The position numbers and the translations under genes were made by a program. A DNA stretch of 64,000 nt, taken from contig OZ023275.1 in the NCBI GenBank assembly GCA_964007475.1, forward strand, positions 11,387,829 through 11,451,828. Direction: 5' to 3'. The notes under the pieces were generated by a model. The model worked only from the letters and a program-made list of their open reading frames with translations. It was not told where the DNA came from and searched no databases. Numbering within the stretch: position 1 is the first letter of the stretch; each line of letters begins with the position of its first letter. Shown piece by piece: positions 33,661 to 43,986 of this stretch. This stretch comes from Hybos culiciformis (taxonomy: Eukaryota > Arthropoda > Insecta > Diptera > Hybotidae).

Positions 33661-36279
33661 CTTCAACTTTATTTTCATCAGATTAAAAGAAAATAATAAA
33701 CCTTACTTTTCGCGGTAACAACCGATTTTATGATTAAATTTCTATCTCTTATAAATATATAATTCTTGAAATAAAATAAAAATCAAATAATGTAACAATT
33801 ACGTAATGAAGAAATATTCTCTTCCGATTCTAAATTTGTGATTGAAAATTGTTTTTTTATTTTTATCAAAAATCAAGAATTAATATCATGCCTTCGGGTT
33901 ATGTTGATTATGTACATATATGTACGTATCTAATGTTCATACTTCTATAAATACATAAAATTCATGGAGGATTGAATATTTTTTTAACTTTAACTTTCTC
34001 TTATGTGATTTTCAGGTGCACAACTTGAATGTTGGAAAAATTAAAATTTGTGTTGTTTATATTATTATTCATTTCATAAAAAAAAAACGTAGAATAAGGA
34101 AATCAACTTCAAGGTTTAGGGTTAATCTGAAACAAAGTTGATGATATTCAAGTATCCTCGTATCCTTTGATTTATTTAATGAATTTAGTGAATAATTTTA
34201 ATAAATATATATCTAAATTATCGGGACAACTCAGATTAAACTATGTAGAGCTCAGTTATTTTTCGTATCAACAAAAATTTATAATTAAAATACATATAAT
34301 CATTATTATAATGTGCTTAACTTTTCACTTGAAAATGTATTTTCCATGTATGACTTTCTAATTAATTAAAATATTGGTGTACTAAAATATTAACATAACA
34401 TTCAAAGTTTTGATTGTCATATTAATTATGGTACATACCTATATGAAATATAAAATAATAAAAATTGATTTCAAAATTTTGTATAAAACTATAAAAAATA
34501 TTCGAATGAAATCAAAAACTCAAAATATCGATAAATACATTTTTTGTACATGAATAATTTATAATATTTATTGTGTTTCTATTTAAGAAAAGTACACAAG
34601 CAAATCACATAACTTTTTATTAATGGTGTAAAAGCCATCAATTTCAAGTACATTATTTTTTACCAAAAGAATTATATTTCTCTCATTTTCAATATTTTCA
34701 CAGATTTTAATGAAATGGGTTTTCATTTTAATGAGTTTTAAAAAATGATATGCACTTCTGGTAAATTAAAATTGTTTCGTTTTTTGTTAAATACTTTATT
34801 TTTGGCATCATTTCAACATAAACCTGTGAAACATAAATTGTGAATAAAACTCCGTTTTCCTCAATTTGATTTGACTTCTTTTACTTACAGAGTTATCTAC
34901 AACCGTCAACTTACCATGTACAATAAAAGTTTATAATAGTAGTAGTCTAATACTTTATAATAGAAGCATTTTGGAATGGGGCAGACCGACGGACAGAGAA
35001 AAAATGCTTTAAACTCTAAAAATATACTTACAATTAAATATTAAAAAAAAAATATATATCTGTTATTTTTTGCGAGCTCAGTATAATAATGAAATGTCAA
35101 AGAAAACCTTTGTCAATATTTGCACAATTTTTCCTCAATCTTGACCGTTTTTAAAAGAATATAAAAAAAATTGTCTAGACATTATATTCATAAAATTGAA
35201 CAATTTAAAATTATCCCCATCAATTATGTTTATTAAACAAGGAACATAAAAAAGGAAAATATGTAATTCAAAGAAATGTACACAAGAAAAAAGACAATTT
35301 AATTGAAAACAACCTTTTTTTCGCTTCTACAATTTAAATCATAGGAAATAATAAAATATTTTAATTAAAAAAAAAAAAATTAGTTCATAAATAAATAATA
35401 AAATTTAATTCAGAGGTTTGTCTTGAATAATATTCAAAAACTATTTCTCTTAAACTTTCAATTAAAGAAAATAAAGAGCAGACAAACTAGATGATGGTAA
35501 AAAGAAACTAAGACAATTCCCGCCAAGGCATATATTATACTTCAAAATTAACATTTAGGCTTTGAAAAAATAATCAACCAACAATTTTGTTAATTTGTTA
35601 TCCAATAAATTTAAAAGTTATATTACTAAACTACATTAATTACTTGAATTTGATATAAAAAATAAATATAATTTATTAAATCTTGAAAAAAAGTTTTATG
35701 TAGAAAATTATAGATTCAATTTGTTACAGACACACTACCTCAACTTCGTTAAAACTGGTGTAAAAAAAGTTATAAAATAAAATTAATTCAATTTAAGGGC
35801 AATCTATCCATCATCATAAGCATGAATATTGAAACGATATGTTCGTTCGATTAGGCCTGCAATGTTTTTGAAATATACGATATAATTATGATTACGATGA
35901 CTATATTACATTTTAAAATCCCATTTTATTTATTCTACAAAAAATGTGCATTTTGATGAACTTTTATTTAGAAAATATAAATAAAACATAAAGTAATAAT
36001 AAAAATAAAATAAATGTATTTACTAAACGTCAGTAGTACATTATTCTTCAATAATACATAATATTACTTCATATACAAGAGTATTATTACAATATAATGT
36101 TGTTCTTTCTAACATGTTCATTGTTACTTTTTATTTTTCACAGCACTTTACAAATTTATATTTTTATTTTTCCAAGTGACTGATTTTTCGGGATAAACAC
36201 TTAAATTTCAATCTTCTTTTAATTTTGAAATTTCACTATGAATATAGAGTAAAAAGAAGATACATACTAATTTTAAAGA
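33661..36279. other. AT-rich stretch without recognisable features
   Basis: Long A/T-rich DNA, stops in all frames. The small frame at 34167-34361 has no domain. No repeat termini were found. Confidence 0.4.
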
Positions 36280-36696
36280 TACAGATACAGGGCCGGCAGA
36301 ACATATTTTGCTGTAGTGAGTACCAGTCAAAATTTTAATACTTCAATAGCAAATTATGAACTTCTCAAAATAAAAACTTACAAATTAAAAACTTGCCTTC
36401 CTTTGGAGTTTCGAGAAATGAATTCCAAGTCGAGTTTCCTCACTGCATCTGGGTAAGAATTTAAGATGGTAACTTAAATCAATCGAATTTGCATCATTGT
36501 CGAGCGAAAGCATTTTTTGACGCTTCACAAAACAGAAAAGCTTCTCTCGTTAGAGCAAGATGATCCATATATACATGTGTAATATTATGAAGCGCAATTA
36601 TGCAGGAAAAAGTCCCGCTTGGATAATTGCCCATCCAAAAAAATATTGAAAATTGAAACATAAACACCCATATCTTCCGCTGGCCCTGTACAGATA
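36280..36696. mobile_element. 401-bp hAT MITE with 8-bp TSD
   Basis: Body 36288-36688 begins CAGGGCCGGCAGAA and ends TTCCGCTGGCCCTG (inverse with two differences). TACAGATA flanks it at 36280-36287 and 36689-36696. Termini resemble those of the element at 16-656 but internal sequence differs. Confidence 0.92.
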
Positions 36697-36840
36697 CATA
36701 AAATAAAGATAAGAAAACACGTACATAGATGCGTTTTAGAACTTTCGAGGATAAAAAAGAATATTTTTAAATATCAAAAAAAGGAGATTTAATCCAATAA
36801 ATTTATTTACAATTATTTGTTACCGTGAAGTTTGAGAATT

Positions 36841-37856
36841 ATTATATACAGGGCTTTTTTTGTGGGGGAACGCAGTGGAACTCAGTTCCTCTACCTTTTT
36901 ATATTTAAAATATTTTTTTTATATTTAAAATATTTTTTTTATATTTTTCTTACGAAATAATGACGAGTATTTTTTTTTAATAAATTTTATTTTGACAATG
37001 AAATTTCAAAATTAATTTTGTGTATAAGTTACGAGATGGCAGTAGCTTACAATTTTGCATTTTACATGTATTTTGCAGAACTATAAACTTAGAAAAGAAG
37101 TACCTATCATGAAATTTCAAAACTAATTTTCTCGAATAGGGTTGCCAGTTTTCCTAACTGATGTATCGGGAATTTAGAAAAAAAATTTGTGCTGAATTTA
37201 CGGATAGATTTAGGCATAAGCCTAAGGTGGCATATTTAAAGGGGCATCAAAATAAAACATTAAACCGATAAAAAAAATTAAAAATTTCAAAAATAAATAA
37301 ATGTTTGTGTTTGTAGGATTGAATATGTATTTAATGTACAAAAAAAATATAAGAACGTATTTTGAAATCTAAAAATAATCTAATAATCTAATCTAAATAG
37401 TAAATTGAGCTCATTAAATAATACAATTTGTTTCTTAATTAAATTCAAATAACTTAAAAATTCTCAAAAAGTGCCTAGGGGCGGTATATTCGTAAGTCCG
37501 CTCCTGTGTTTATTGCAAAAAAAATAATTATTCATAGTTAATTAAATAAAATATTATAAACAAAACTAATTCGTATAAAAAAACTTAAACAATAAGAACG
37601 ATAAAAAATCTTGAAATATGTTAAAGCTTTGCAGTTTAAAAATAAAAAAAAAAATTTTCGTTGAAAAAATCAATTATTTTTGGTAAATCGGGAATGACGA
37701 TTGTATATCGGGAATCGGGAAAACAGTTTTAATATCGAGAAATTCCCGCCGAAATCGGGATTTCTGGCAATCGTGTCCTCGAGCTCAGAAAAAAGTACCT
37801 AGAAAAATATTGAGTTCCCCATCCTTTTTCTTTACAAAAAAAGCACTGATTATATA
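36841..37856. mobile_element. 1-kb hAT element containing a nested hAT
   Basis: Body 36849-37848 starts CAGGGCTTTTTTTGT and ends ACAAAAAAAGCACTG, inverse with one difference. The duplication ATTATATA is at 36841-36848 and 37849-37856. GGAACTCAGTTCC / GAGTTCCCC subterminal motifs occur at both ends. The middle is occupied by the second element at 37137-37775. Confidence 0.9.
37137..37775. mobile_element. Nested hAT-like element
   Basis: Left end TAGGGTTGCCAG and inverse right end CACGATTGCCAG are imperfect inverted repeats; AATCGGGA-type motifs recur near the right. Flanks TTCTCGAA and TCCTCGAG match at six of eight positions, a decayed target duplication. It must be younger than its host element. 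Confidence 0.65.
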
Positions 37857-37882
37857 TATAACAGTACAAATTCCTTTTCACA

Positions 37883-38170
37883 TTTTTTTATGCGAATCAT
37901 TCCTATTAATTTTTTTGTAATGATCTTAAATACTTTAGGAACCCCTCATAAAGATAATTAAACTGAAAATTAGCCTAAAAGAGGAAATATTAATTTAATT
38001 ACAGTACAGTATAATTATGATCTAGTTTTTTTATGCGAATCATTCCTATTAATTTTTTAATAATGATCTTAAATACTTTAGGAACCCCTCATAAAGATAA
38101 TTAAACTGAAAATTAGCCTAAAAGAGGAAATATTAATTTAATTATAGTACAGTATAATTATGATCTAGTT
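37883..38170. repeat. Direct tandem duplication, ~144-bp unit
   Basis: The block from TTTTTTATGCGAATCATTCC to AATTATGATCTAGTTTTT occurs twice in a row (37883-38026 and 38027-38170) with only a few differences. It includes AGGAACCCCTCATAAAGATA in both copies. A recent local duplication. Confidence 0.9.
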
Positions 38171-38390
38171 TTTTTAAAATCATATACCTACATATTAAAA
38201 ATATGCCTAACATGCAAATAGTTTCCAAGAAAAAAAAAAGTATCAACCTTTTTTTTTTTGATATTAAGATCATTAGAAATTATCACGAATTTGGTCTAGG
38301 ATCAAAAAAAATTTTTTTTTTTGTATAAAATTGTTGTTGGACTGGCATTTCAAAAAAATCATATAAAAAGGAATGCGTTTTCAATAATAG

Positions 38391-38465
38391 GGACAGTCTA
38401 GTTTTGGTTTTCACAGGACAGTCTAGTTTTGGTTTTCACAGGACAGTCTAGTTTTGGTTTTTAAA
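38391..38465. repeat. Three copies of a 27-bp unit at the retroelement break
   Basis: GGACAGTCTAGTTTTGGTTT TTCACA-type units are repeated three times just beyond the point where the gypsy integrase frame is lost. A simple local amplification. Confidence 0.85.
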
Positions 38466-38533
38466 CGAATAATAATTTCAATATTGAGGAGACTACTTTT
38501 GATCCAGATGGAAGATACTACTTTTGTTTTTTT

Positions 38534-38779
38534 TTAAATAATTGTTTCTTTACACATGTTGCAGCTTTGAACGTATCTCTTTACATCTGAAAACATGTGA
38601 GGCCAGTAATATTTTGTTCTAATTTTATATAGGGTTTTTCCAAGTCCGTCATGTGCTGAGTGTCGAATGTCATGATTATTTTTAATGACCTCATTTACTA
38701 TCTCTTCTGGAATCCAAAGTCTCCATAGGTTCCATTCTGACACTTCTTGGTCTATTCTAAATTCCACTATTTTGAACAC
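38534..38779 (-). pseudogene. Gypsy integrase, N-terminal zinc-binding domain
   Basis: The frame contains the His-His-Cys-Cys pattern: HDIRHSAHDG followed about 30 residues on by CNMC, with KIRTKYYWPHM between. This is the HHCC domain that precedes the catalytic core in retroviral-type integrases. Translation ends soon after the second cysteine, so the catalytic DDE domain is missing. Upstream it continues the polyprotein in another frame. Confidence 0.85.
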
Positions 38780-38857
38780 TTTATTTTCAACTATTTGAAG
38801 ATCCGGAAGCCCATCTTTATTATCTATTACTGCTTCACGAATTTCTTTATATTTATC

Positions 38858-39106
38858 TCATTCAAAGGCTTCTGATTCTAGATCTAGATCTAGACATCTT
38901 AAAGCTATTTCCTCCATTCCAAAAGATCGTGAAAGTGAATCTGCTACTACATTCTTTTTCCCTGATCTGTGTTGAATGTCGAATTCAAATGCTTGTAGCT
39001 TTAAAGACCACCTAAAAAGTTTTCCATGGTGATATTTACAAGTCATTAGCCACTTGAGTGCTGCGCAGTCAGTTAATACTGTAAATTTGACACCTTGTAC
39101 ATACAT
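38858..39106 (-). pseudogene. Gypsy RNase H fragment
   Basis: Contains FTVLTDCAALKWLM, the 'TD..ALKWL' motif of Ty3/gypsy RNase H, and HRSGKKNVVADSLSR, the conserved end of the domain with its acidic residue in VADSLSR. In the family RNase H degrades the RNA strand during reverse transcription. The start of the domain (residues before the TD motif) lies in another frame near 39110-39350, so at least one frameshift separates it from the polymerase part. Confidence 0.88.
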
Positions 39107-39386
39107 TCGAAACTTCCTTATTGTTTCGACAACTGCAAAACATCCTTGTTCTGTAGCTGCCCACAGTGATTGCGTTTTGTTGAATTTTTTAGCTACAGGG
39201 TGTTCGTTTTTTTCTTTATGCTACAGGGTGTTCGTTTTTTTCTGAATCTAATTGGAAACTTACAGCACCAAAGCCAGATTGTCTGGCATCGGTTTGTATA
39301 AAGAAAGGCTTGTTGTAATTAAGGGGAGCTAACACGAGTTCTGAAATTGAGATTTCCTTAATTTTTGTGAAAGCTTCTCTCGCCTG

Positions 39387-40269
39387 TTAAAAGAAAATGA
39401 ATTTATTATCACTGTTTTCAATTTTTAGACACTCTGTAATAAGTGAAATTGTTGTGGAATAATTTTGAATCAGACGTTCTAACCATACTGTCATCCCTAA
39501 GAAACGTCTGGTTTGCTTCAACGATTTTGGTTCAGGATATTCAGAAATTGCTGTTATTTTTTCTGGATCTGGTTTCGTACCATTTGCTCCTATTACATAT
39601 CCCAAATATTTGAGCTCTTTCATAAAAAATTTCGATTTCTCAACATTTATCGTCAGGTTGGCTTTTCTCAGAGCAATTGCAACTTCTTTTAAAAGTTGGA
39701 AGTGACATTCTTTAGTCTCTGTTGCTACCATTAAGTCATCTAAATTGACGTTTATTTCCTCTCTCAAATGTTGAGGAATTACCTATCCATTAACCTGCAC
39801 ATCCGCTGGGACTTATTACAGAGTCCGAACGGCATGCGGGTGTATTGATATAGGGGTCTACCGGGGATAGCGAAAGTAATTTTCTCTCGAGGCTTCTTTT
39901 CAAGCGGAATCTGCCAAAATGCGTCTTTTAAATCTACTGACATATTTAGTTTTGTCAATTCGTGCTAGAAGTTCTTGTATATTAGGCAGAAGATACGTGT
40001 CTTTCTTTGTTAGGTCATTCACTTTTCTAAACACAGACGGTTTTTCCCTGGTTTCCTTGCAGTAGTACTACTGGCGATGTCCATGCACTGTTGCTTTCTT
40101 CGAAAACGCCAATTTCTAACATTCTGTCTACTTCAGCATACATTAACTTTTGAAGGGCAGGGGAGATTGGATAGTGTTTTTGTTTCACTGGTTCACTGTC
40201 TCCGGTGTCTATTATGTGTTGTTCCAAACTTGTGCATCCTAACCCTTCTACGGAGTAGGAAGAAAACAT
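39387..40269 (-). pseudogene. Gypsy reverse transcriptase, frameshifted
   Basis: The first part (40269-40027) holds PVKQKHYPISPALQKLMYAE and the following EVDRMLEIGVFEESNSAWTS, the entry of the Ty3/gypsy polymerase. A middle part at about 39780-40020 has pieces matching a KVNDLTKKD...LP-type finger region and an FAIPGRPLYQYTRMPFGL palm region, in shifted frames. The last part (39767-39387) has LDDLMVAT, equivalent to the catalytic Y/F-x-DD box, then ELKYLGYVIG and RRFLGM of the thumb/connection. At least two frameshifts make it inactive. Confidence 0.88.
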
Positions 40270-41639
40270 TCTTTTATTGCTATTCTGTTCTTACTGATCG
40301 TCTGAGTCTAATTGGTGAATATTCAGGTCTATTTCTGAGATTTCTGAAACTAGATTAAAAATTTGGGGCACTAATTTGAATTTGGTCCAAAAGTTTACTC
40401 AAAGAAAAAGTTCTTGGGATAACTTAGGTACCACGTGAATTTTCAAAATCTCATTGAAGAAGAGTATGGGTACTAAAATATATATTATATTTCTGTTTTA
40501 GTACCCGAAGCAGTGATGACTGATTCTTTTATTTATTGCAATTTGAAATCAGTATTTTCCTAAACAGGAAAAAGATGCACCAGAATCCAATAATCACATT
40601 AATGCTTTCTCAACAATTCGTATTTTTACGTAAGGTCTATTGTCGTGAGGAAGTTTTATTACTGATGACAGAATTTTTCTCTTATCTTCCTTCACTCCTC
40701 TATAATATTGAATTTCCCTTCTAGATATTTCATTTAGTTTTTTTGATCTTATTGTTTTATTAACGTTTCTTCGTTTGTCTTTTGATTTGTTTCATTTGTC
40801 AAATCCGGGTTGTTATAAATATTGTCCTCTTTCATTTCTAACTTTTGGCCGGTTTGAAAATCTGCAGATGGCCTGCCTCACTACAGATTGTGAATCTAGT
40901 TTCCAGACTGGAAACGAACTGTTTTTACTATTTGGGATAGGCATTATGATTTTCAAATCTACCTCTTTAAATAATTTTGGAACTTTAATTGCAAATATTA
41001 ATAAATCATTTTGAAATTTACTAACTCCTAATCTAATGTATTGTAATTTATTAAAATCTATGCTATATGTTTCTATTTCTTCATTTGTAAGTATATTTGG
41101 TTTTTAAAATTCCATGTCTCGCTGAAGCTAAATTTTCCTGTATTAGATTTATTTTATCTTTCATTATTTGAATTTTTAATAATTGAATAAAACATATTTC
41201 TTGTAATAAATGAATTTATTTTATCGTACTGCCTCCCTCTTAACTAAATCTCTATCGCTTGCAATAATTTCTTTAATTTGTTTAAATGTTTTATTGAAAT
41301 TGTCATTAATTTTAATTTGTTAAACGTTTTCTATTATATTATGATTGTTAAAATCTGTTATAGCTAAATGTTTTTCAATATAATGTTTTTTCAATATTAT
41401 CATCCATAGTTCCGAATAACCATTTTGAAGCACTAAAAACCTGTTCTTGAAATTCTATAAAACCCTCTTTTAAATTGATAGTGGTATCTAGATTTTTTAT
41501 TATGTCCATTCCTATTATAAATTGGTATTCTCTATTACTTTATCTGCCATCTAACAAGTCCTCCAGGAGGTGCATTCATTACCTCCTCTGCAGGTGTATA
41601 CATTTCTTCTAAATTGTATCCCTCCCAAATATCGTTGTA
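40270..41639 (-). pseudogene. Degraded protease-polymerase linker
   Basis: Between protease and polymerase the minus strand is broken by many stops and shows no domain I can name. A hairpin GGGTACTAAAA...TTTTAGTACCC lies at about 40466-40505. The stretch is longer than the usual linker, so small insertions are likely. Confidence 0.5.
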
Positions 41640-41760
41640 AAATTTATGGACTCTATTTTCTTTCTTTTAAATCCCGTTACTCTCTCATCTACTATACTTA
41701 ATGTTGATCCCGTATCAACCAAAGCAAACAACTCTCTTTTATTTATTGTTAAAATTATTA
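41640..41760 (-). pseudogene. Gypsy aspartic protease fragment
   Basis: The minus strand at about 41680-41735 encodes ELFALVDTGSTLSIVDERVT, with the catalytic D-T-G-S box of retroviral-type proteases (codons at 41702-41719). The 'A/F-L-V-D-T-G-S' context is standard for the family. Flanking parts are frameshifted. In the intact element the protease would cut the Gag-Pol polyprotein. Confidence 0.8.
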
Positions 41761-41852
41761 TAAGTAATTGTTCCGAGGCTGGTTTATAAAAAACTCTACA
41801 TGATTTGAATATTCCTGGTTTCTATCTTCATTATTTCTATTCTCTTCTTGGT

Positions 41853-42386
41853 CTACCGATCTCTGTCTAGTTCTGTCATATTCGTGGCAATTTTGGCCCT
41901 GACTATTCCTAAAGTTTCCCCGTTATTTAAACTTTCAATGTTATCTATTTCCATATCTTCAGCTTTTCTAGTATTAAAATTCTGTTGTTGCCGATATTGG
42001 CCTGAATTATTATTACTAAAATTTCTCTGATTCCCTGAATTATTACTTCTAAAATTACCTGAATCTCTTTGATTTCCTGCATATCTAAAATTTCCTGAGT
42101 TTCCATAATTTTTATTTCTAAAATTTCCCGAATTTTCATTATTTTTCAAGTTTCCTACATCTCTTTGATTTCCTGAATATCTAACATTTCCTGAATTTCC
42201 ATAATTATTATTTTCAAAATTTCCCCAATTTTCATTTCTAAACTTTTCCTCCATTTCCGTAATTATTATTTTTAAAATTTCCCGAATTTTCATTATTCTT
42301 TGCATTTCGATAATTATTATTTCCAAAATTTTGATTTCTTTGCATATTATTAAAATTTTTATTTTTATCCAAATTATTATTTTCAA
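41853..42386 (-). pseudogene. Gag C-terminal part, Asn/Gly-rich repeats
   Basis: The frame is dominated by short repeats of the form NYGNSGNFRYAGNQRD with many Asn, Gly and Arg, ending with KAEDMEIDNIESLNN. Its place between Gag and protease corresponds to nucleocapsid. No CCHC zinc knuckle is visible; a basic, low-complexity RNA-binding tail is known in some gypsy lineages. The purine-rich nucleotide repeat (GAAATTCAGGAAATT-like) probably grew by slippage. Confidence 0.7.
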
Positions 42387-42402
42387 ATTTATAATTATTT
42401 TT

Positions 42403-42985
42403 CTATTGTCTTATACAAGAATCCTCAAATCTTCTACTTCTCATAATGCTTACAATATTCCCTAAATTATTTTCTTCATATATTTTGTCAAGTAAAATTC
42501 CTTGTACTCTATCTTTTATTATATTTACTAATAGACTATCAACATTTCTTAAGTTAACACTTTTATTATCTTTATGATAAATACTAATTTCATTTGATTT
42601 ATATTTAATATCTTGTATTTCTGGTCTGTACCTCATTTTCAATACCGTTTTAATTTCCTTCCAATCATCGGGATTCCGCATGTTAATTATTGTATTTTTT
42701 GTATTTTTTACTTCTGGATCTGTTACTGTGGACATGTAATATTCAATACTTGTTATAAATGCGTTCATTGTTATATCTCCCGTTCCTGTGAATGTTGACA
42801 TATACCTGATTTCTCTTAACATTCTTTCTCTGTTATCTTGATGTTGCCGTTGTCCATTCCCTTCTTGTTGTTGCATTAGTAATATATTTCGTTGTTGTTC
42901 GTGTAATAATGCTGCATTCAATTGGTGGACCTCTTGAGTTTTGATTAATAAAGCTGCCTTGAATTGTTCTTCTGTTTCATTTTAT
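42403..42985 (-). pseudogene. Gypsy gag, capsid region
   Basis: From the codon at 42921 the frame gives 172 residues: a Gln-rich N-terminus (HEQQRNILLMQQQEGNG), then MSTFTGTGDITMNAFITSIE and DDWKEIKTVLKMRY, which match the retrotransposon Gag pattern 'F.G......F......W..lk..l...f'. In-frame residues continue upstream to about 42985 (EEQFKAALLIKTQEVHQLN), where a frameshift probably separates the true start. It would form the particle shell in an intact element. Confidence 0.8.
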
Positions 42986-43300
42986 ATAATTATTTTTTTT
43001 TTTATTCACTTTTTATTTTATTTGTTAATTATTTTTATTTTTTAACCCTTTTGTATCTACGGTTATATTTCCGTCGTTGTACAAGGTGTTAACAATTTTA
43101 TTTTATTTTTTAATTTTTTATTTATTCACTCTTTTGTATCTGCGGAAAAATTAATTTTCCTTCGTTGCCAAGATCTTAATATTTAATTTGAATTTATCGT
43201 CATAAAAAAATTTAACTATTTATAAAATAACTATTTTTTATTTAATTATTTTTTTTTTATTTATGATCGATTCGTTTCACTGGACTGCCTTAAGAAAGTG

Positions 43301-43320
43301 CAATCCTACCGACTACTCCA
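43301..43320 (-). other. Candidate primer binding site of the gypsy element
   Basis: On the minus strand TGGAGTAGTCGGTAGGATTG lies four bases beyond a CTAAAAACA end. A TGG start and the AGTCGGTAGGAT phrase are typical of gypsy-group binding sites for a tRNA 3' end. It places the 5' LTR immediately upstream (43325 and higher). Confidence 0.65.
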
Positions 43321-43324
43321 ATTA

Positions 43325-43640
43325 TGTTTTTAGTTAGGATAAAGATTAAAAAAAAATAAAATATTTTTTTTTTTTTTATTATAAAACACTTAACTTTATT
43401 TAAAAATATAAAATTTAATATAAAAATATTATAAAATTATTTAATTTATTTAATATAAGAAAAATGAACTGAACACTTTAAACTCTAATCAAGAACTAAC
43501 TTTTAAAAATATATATCTGTACTTAGTTTCTACTGTCTTTATTACCTTTCCTTACTAATATTTTCTAATGTTATTAAAATAATCCTTTTTTTATTATTTT
43601 ATGAGGATCTTCTTTCTTTTGTTTTACGATCCTGAAAACA
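43325..43640 (-). repeat. Candidate 5' LTR of the gypsy element
   Basis: On the minus strand it would run from TGTTTTCAGGATCG (43640) to CTAAAAACA (43325), i.e. TG...CA. The right edge is set by the primer binding site; the left edge is a guess because no second LTR is present for comparison. Confidence 0.45.
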
Positions 43641-43651
43641 TGAATAATCAT

Positions 43652-43945
43652 TTATTTATTTTGAACCCTAATATTCATGGCGTCTAAAATATCAGAGTAC
43701 TGATTACTAATTATCTTTTTATCAACTGTACCTAAGTTATTACTCATTACTGTATTAATATTTTGGGAATTTTGTGATTCATGAATTTTATTTGGTACCG
43801 GAATATATATAACTCGCTCTAAACATTCTTCTAATTCGTTTAATGATTCCTGGTCTGAAAAGGGAATCTGATTTTCGTTATATTTATATTCTAATTCACT
43901 TATTTCCAAGTGCTCTGGCACTATGTATAGTCTTTTATCTGCCAT
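43652..43945 (-). CDS. Unassigned 97-residue frame next to the LTR
   Basis: An ATG-initiated, acidic protein (MADKRLYIVPEHLEISELEY at the start, LNELEECLERVIYIPVPNK in the middle, ending DAMNIRVQNK). Codon choice and complexity look like real protein rather than repeat translation. It stops 11 bases before the candidate LTR and starts about 40 bases beyond the Helentron-like copy 3, so it is confined between two mobile elements. I recognise no domain. It may be the 3' end of an ORF from a second gypsy copy sharing this LTR, or an exon of a disrupted host gene. Confidence 0.45.
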   Translation of the reverse strand: MADKRLYIVPEHLEISELEYKYNENQIPFSDQESLNELEECLERVIYIPVPNKIHESQNSQNINTVMSNNLGTVDKKIISNQYSDILDAMNIRVQNK

Positions 43946-43986
43946 GCTTTATATTTTTTTTTTATTTTTTTGTTTCCAACGAGAAA

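Larger units (their letters stand above)
38525..43640 (-). mobile_element. Decayed Ty3/gypsy LTR retrotransposon
   Basis: Minus-strand order: candidate 5' LTR (43325-43640), primer binding site, gag, protease, reverse transcriptase, RNase H, integrase zinc finger. This is the Ty3/gypsy order. The element stops inside integrase at about 38530: the DDE core, any env and the 3' LTR are absent. Frameshifts and stops break every domain, so it cannot be active. Confidence 0.88.

Noticed and set aside
40077..41014. Plus-strand frames over the gypsy region
   Set aside because: They lie antisense to recognisable protease/polymerase sequence and have no motifs of their own.
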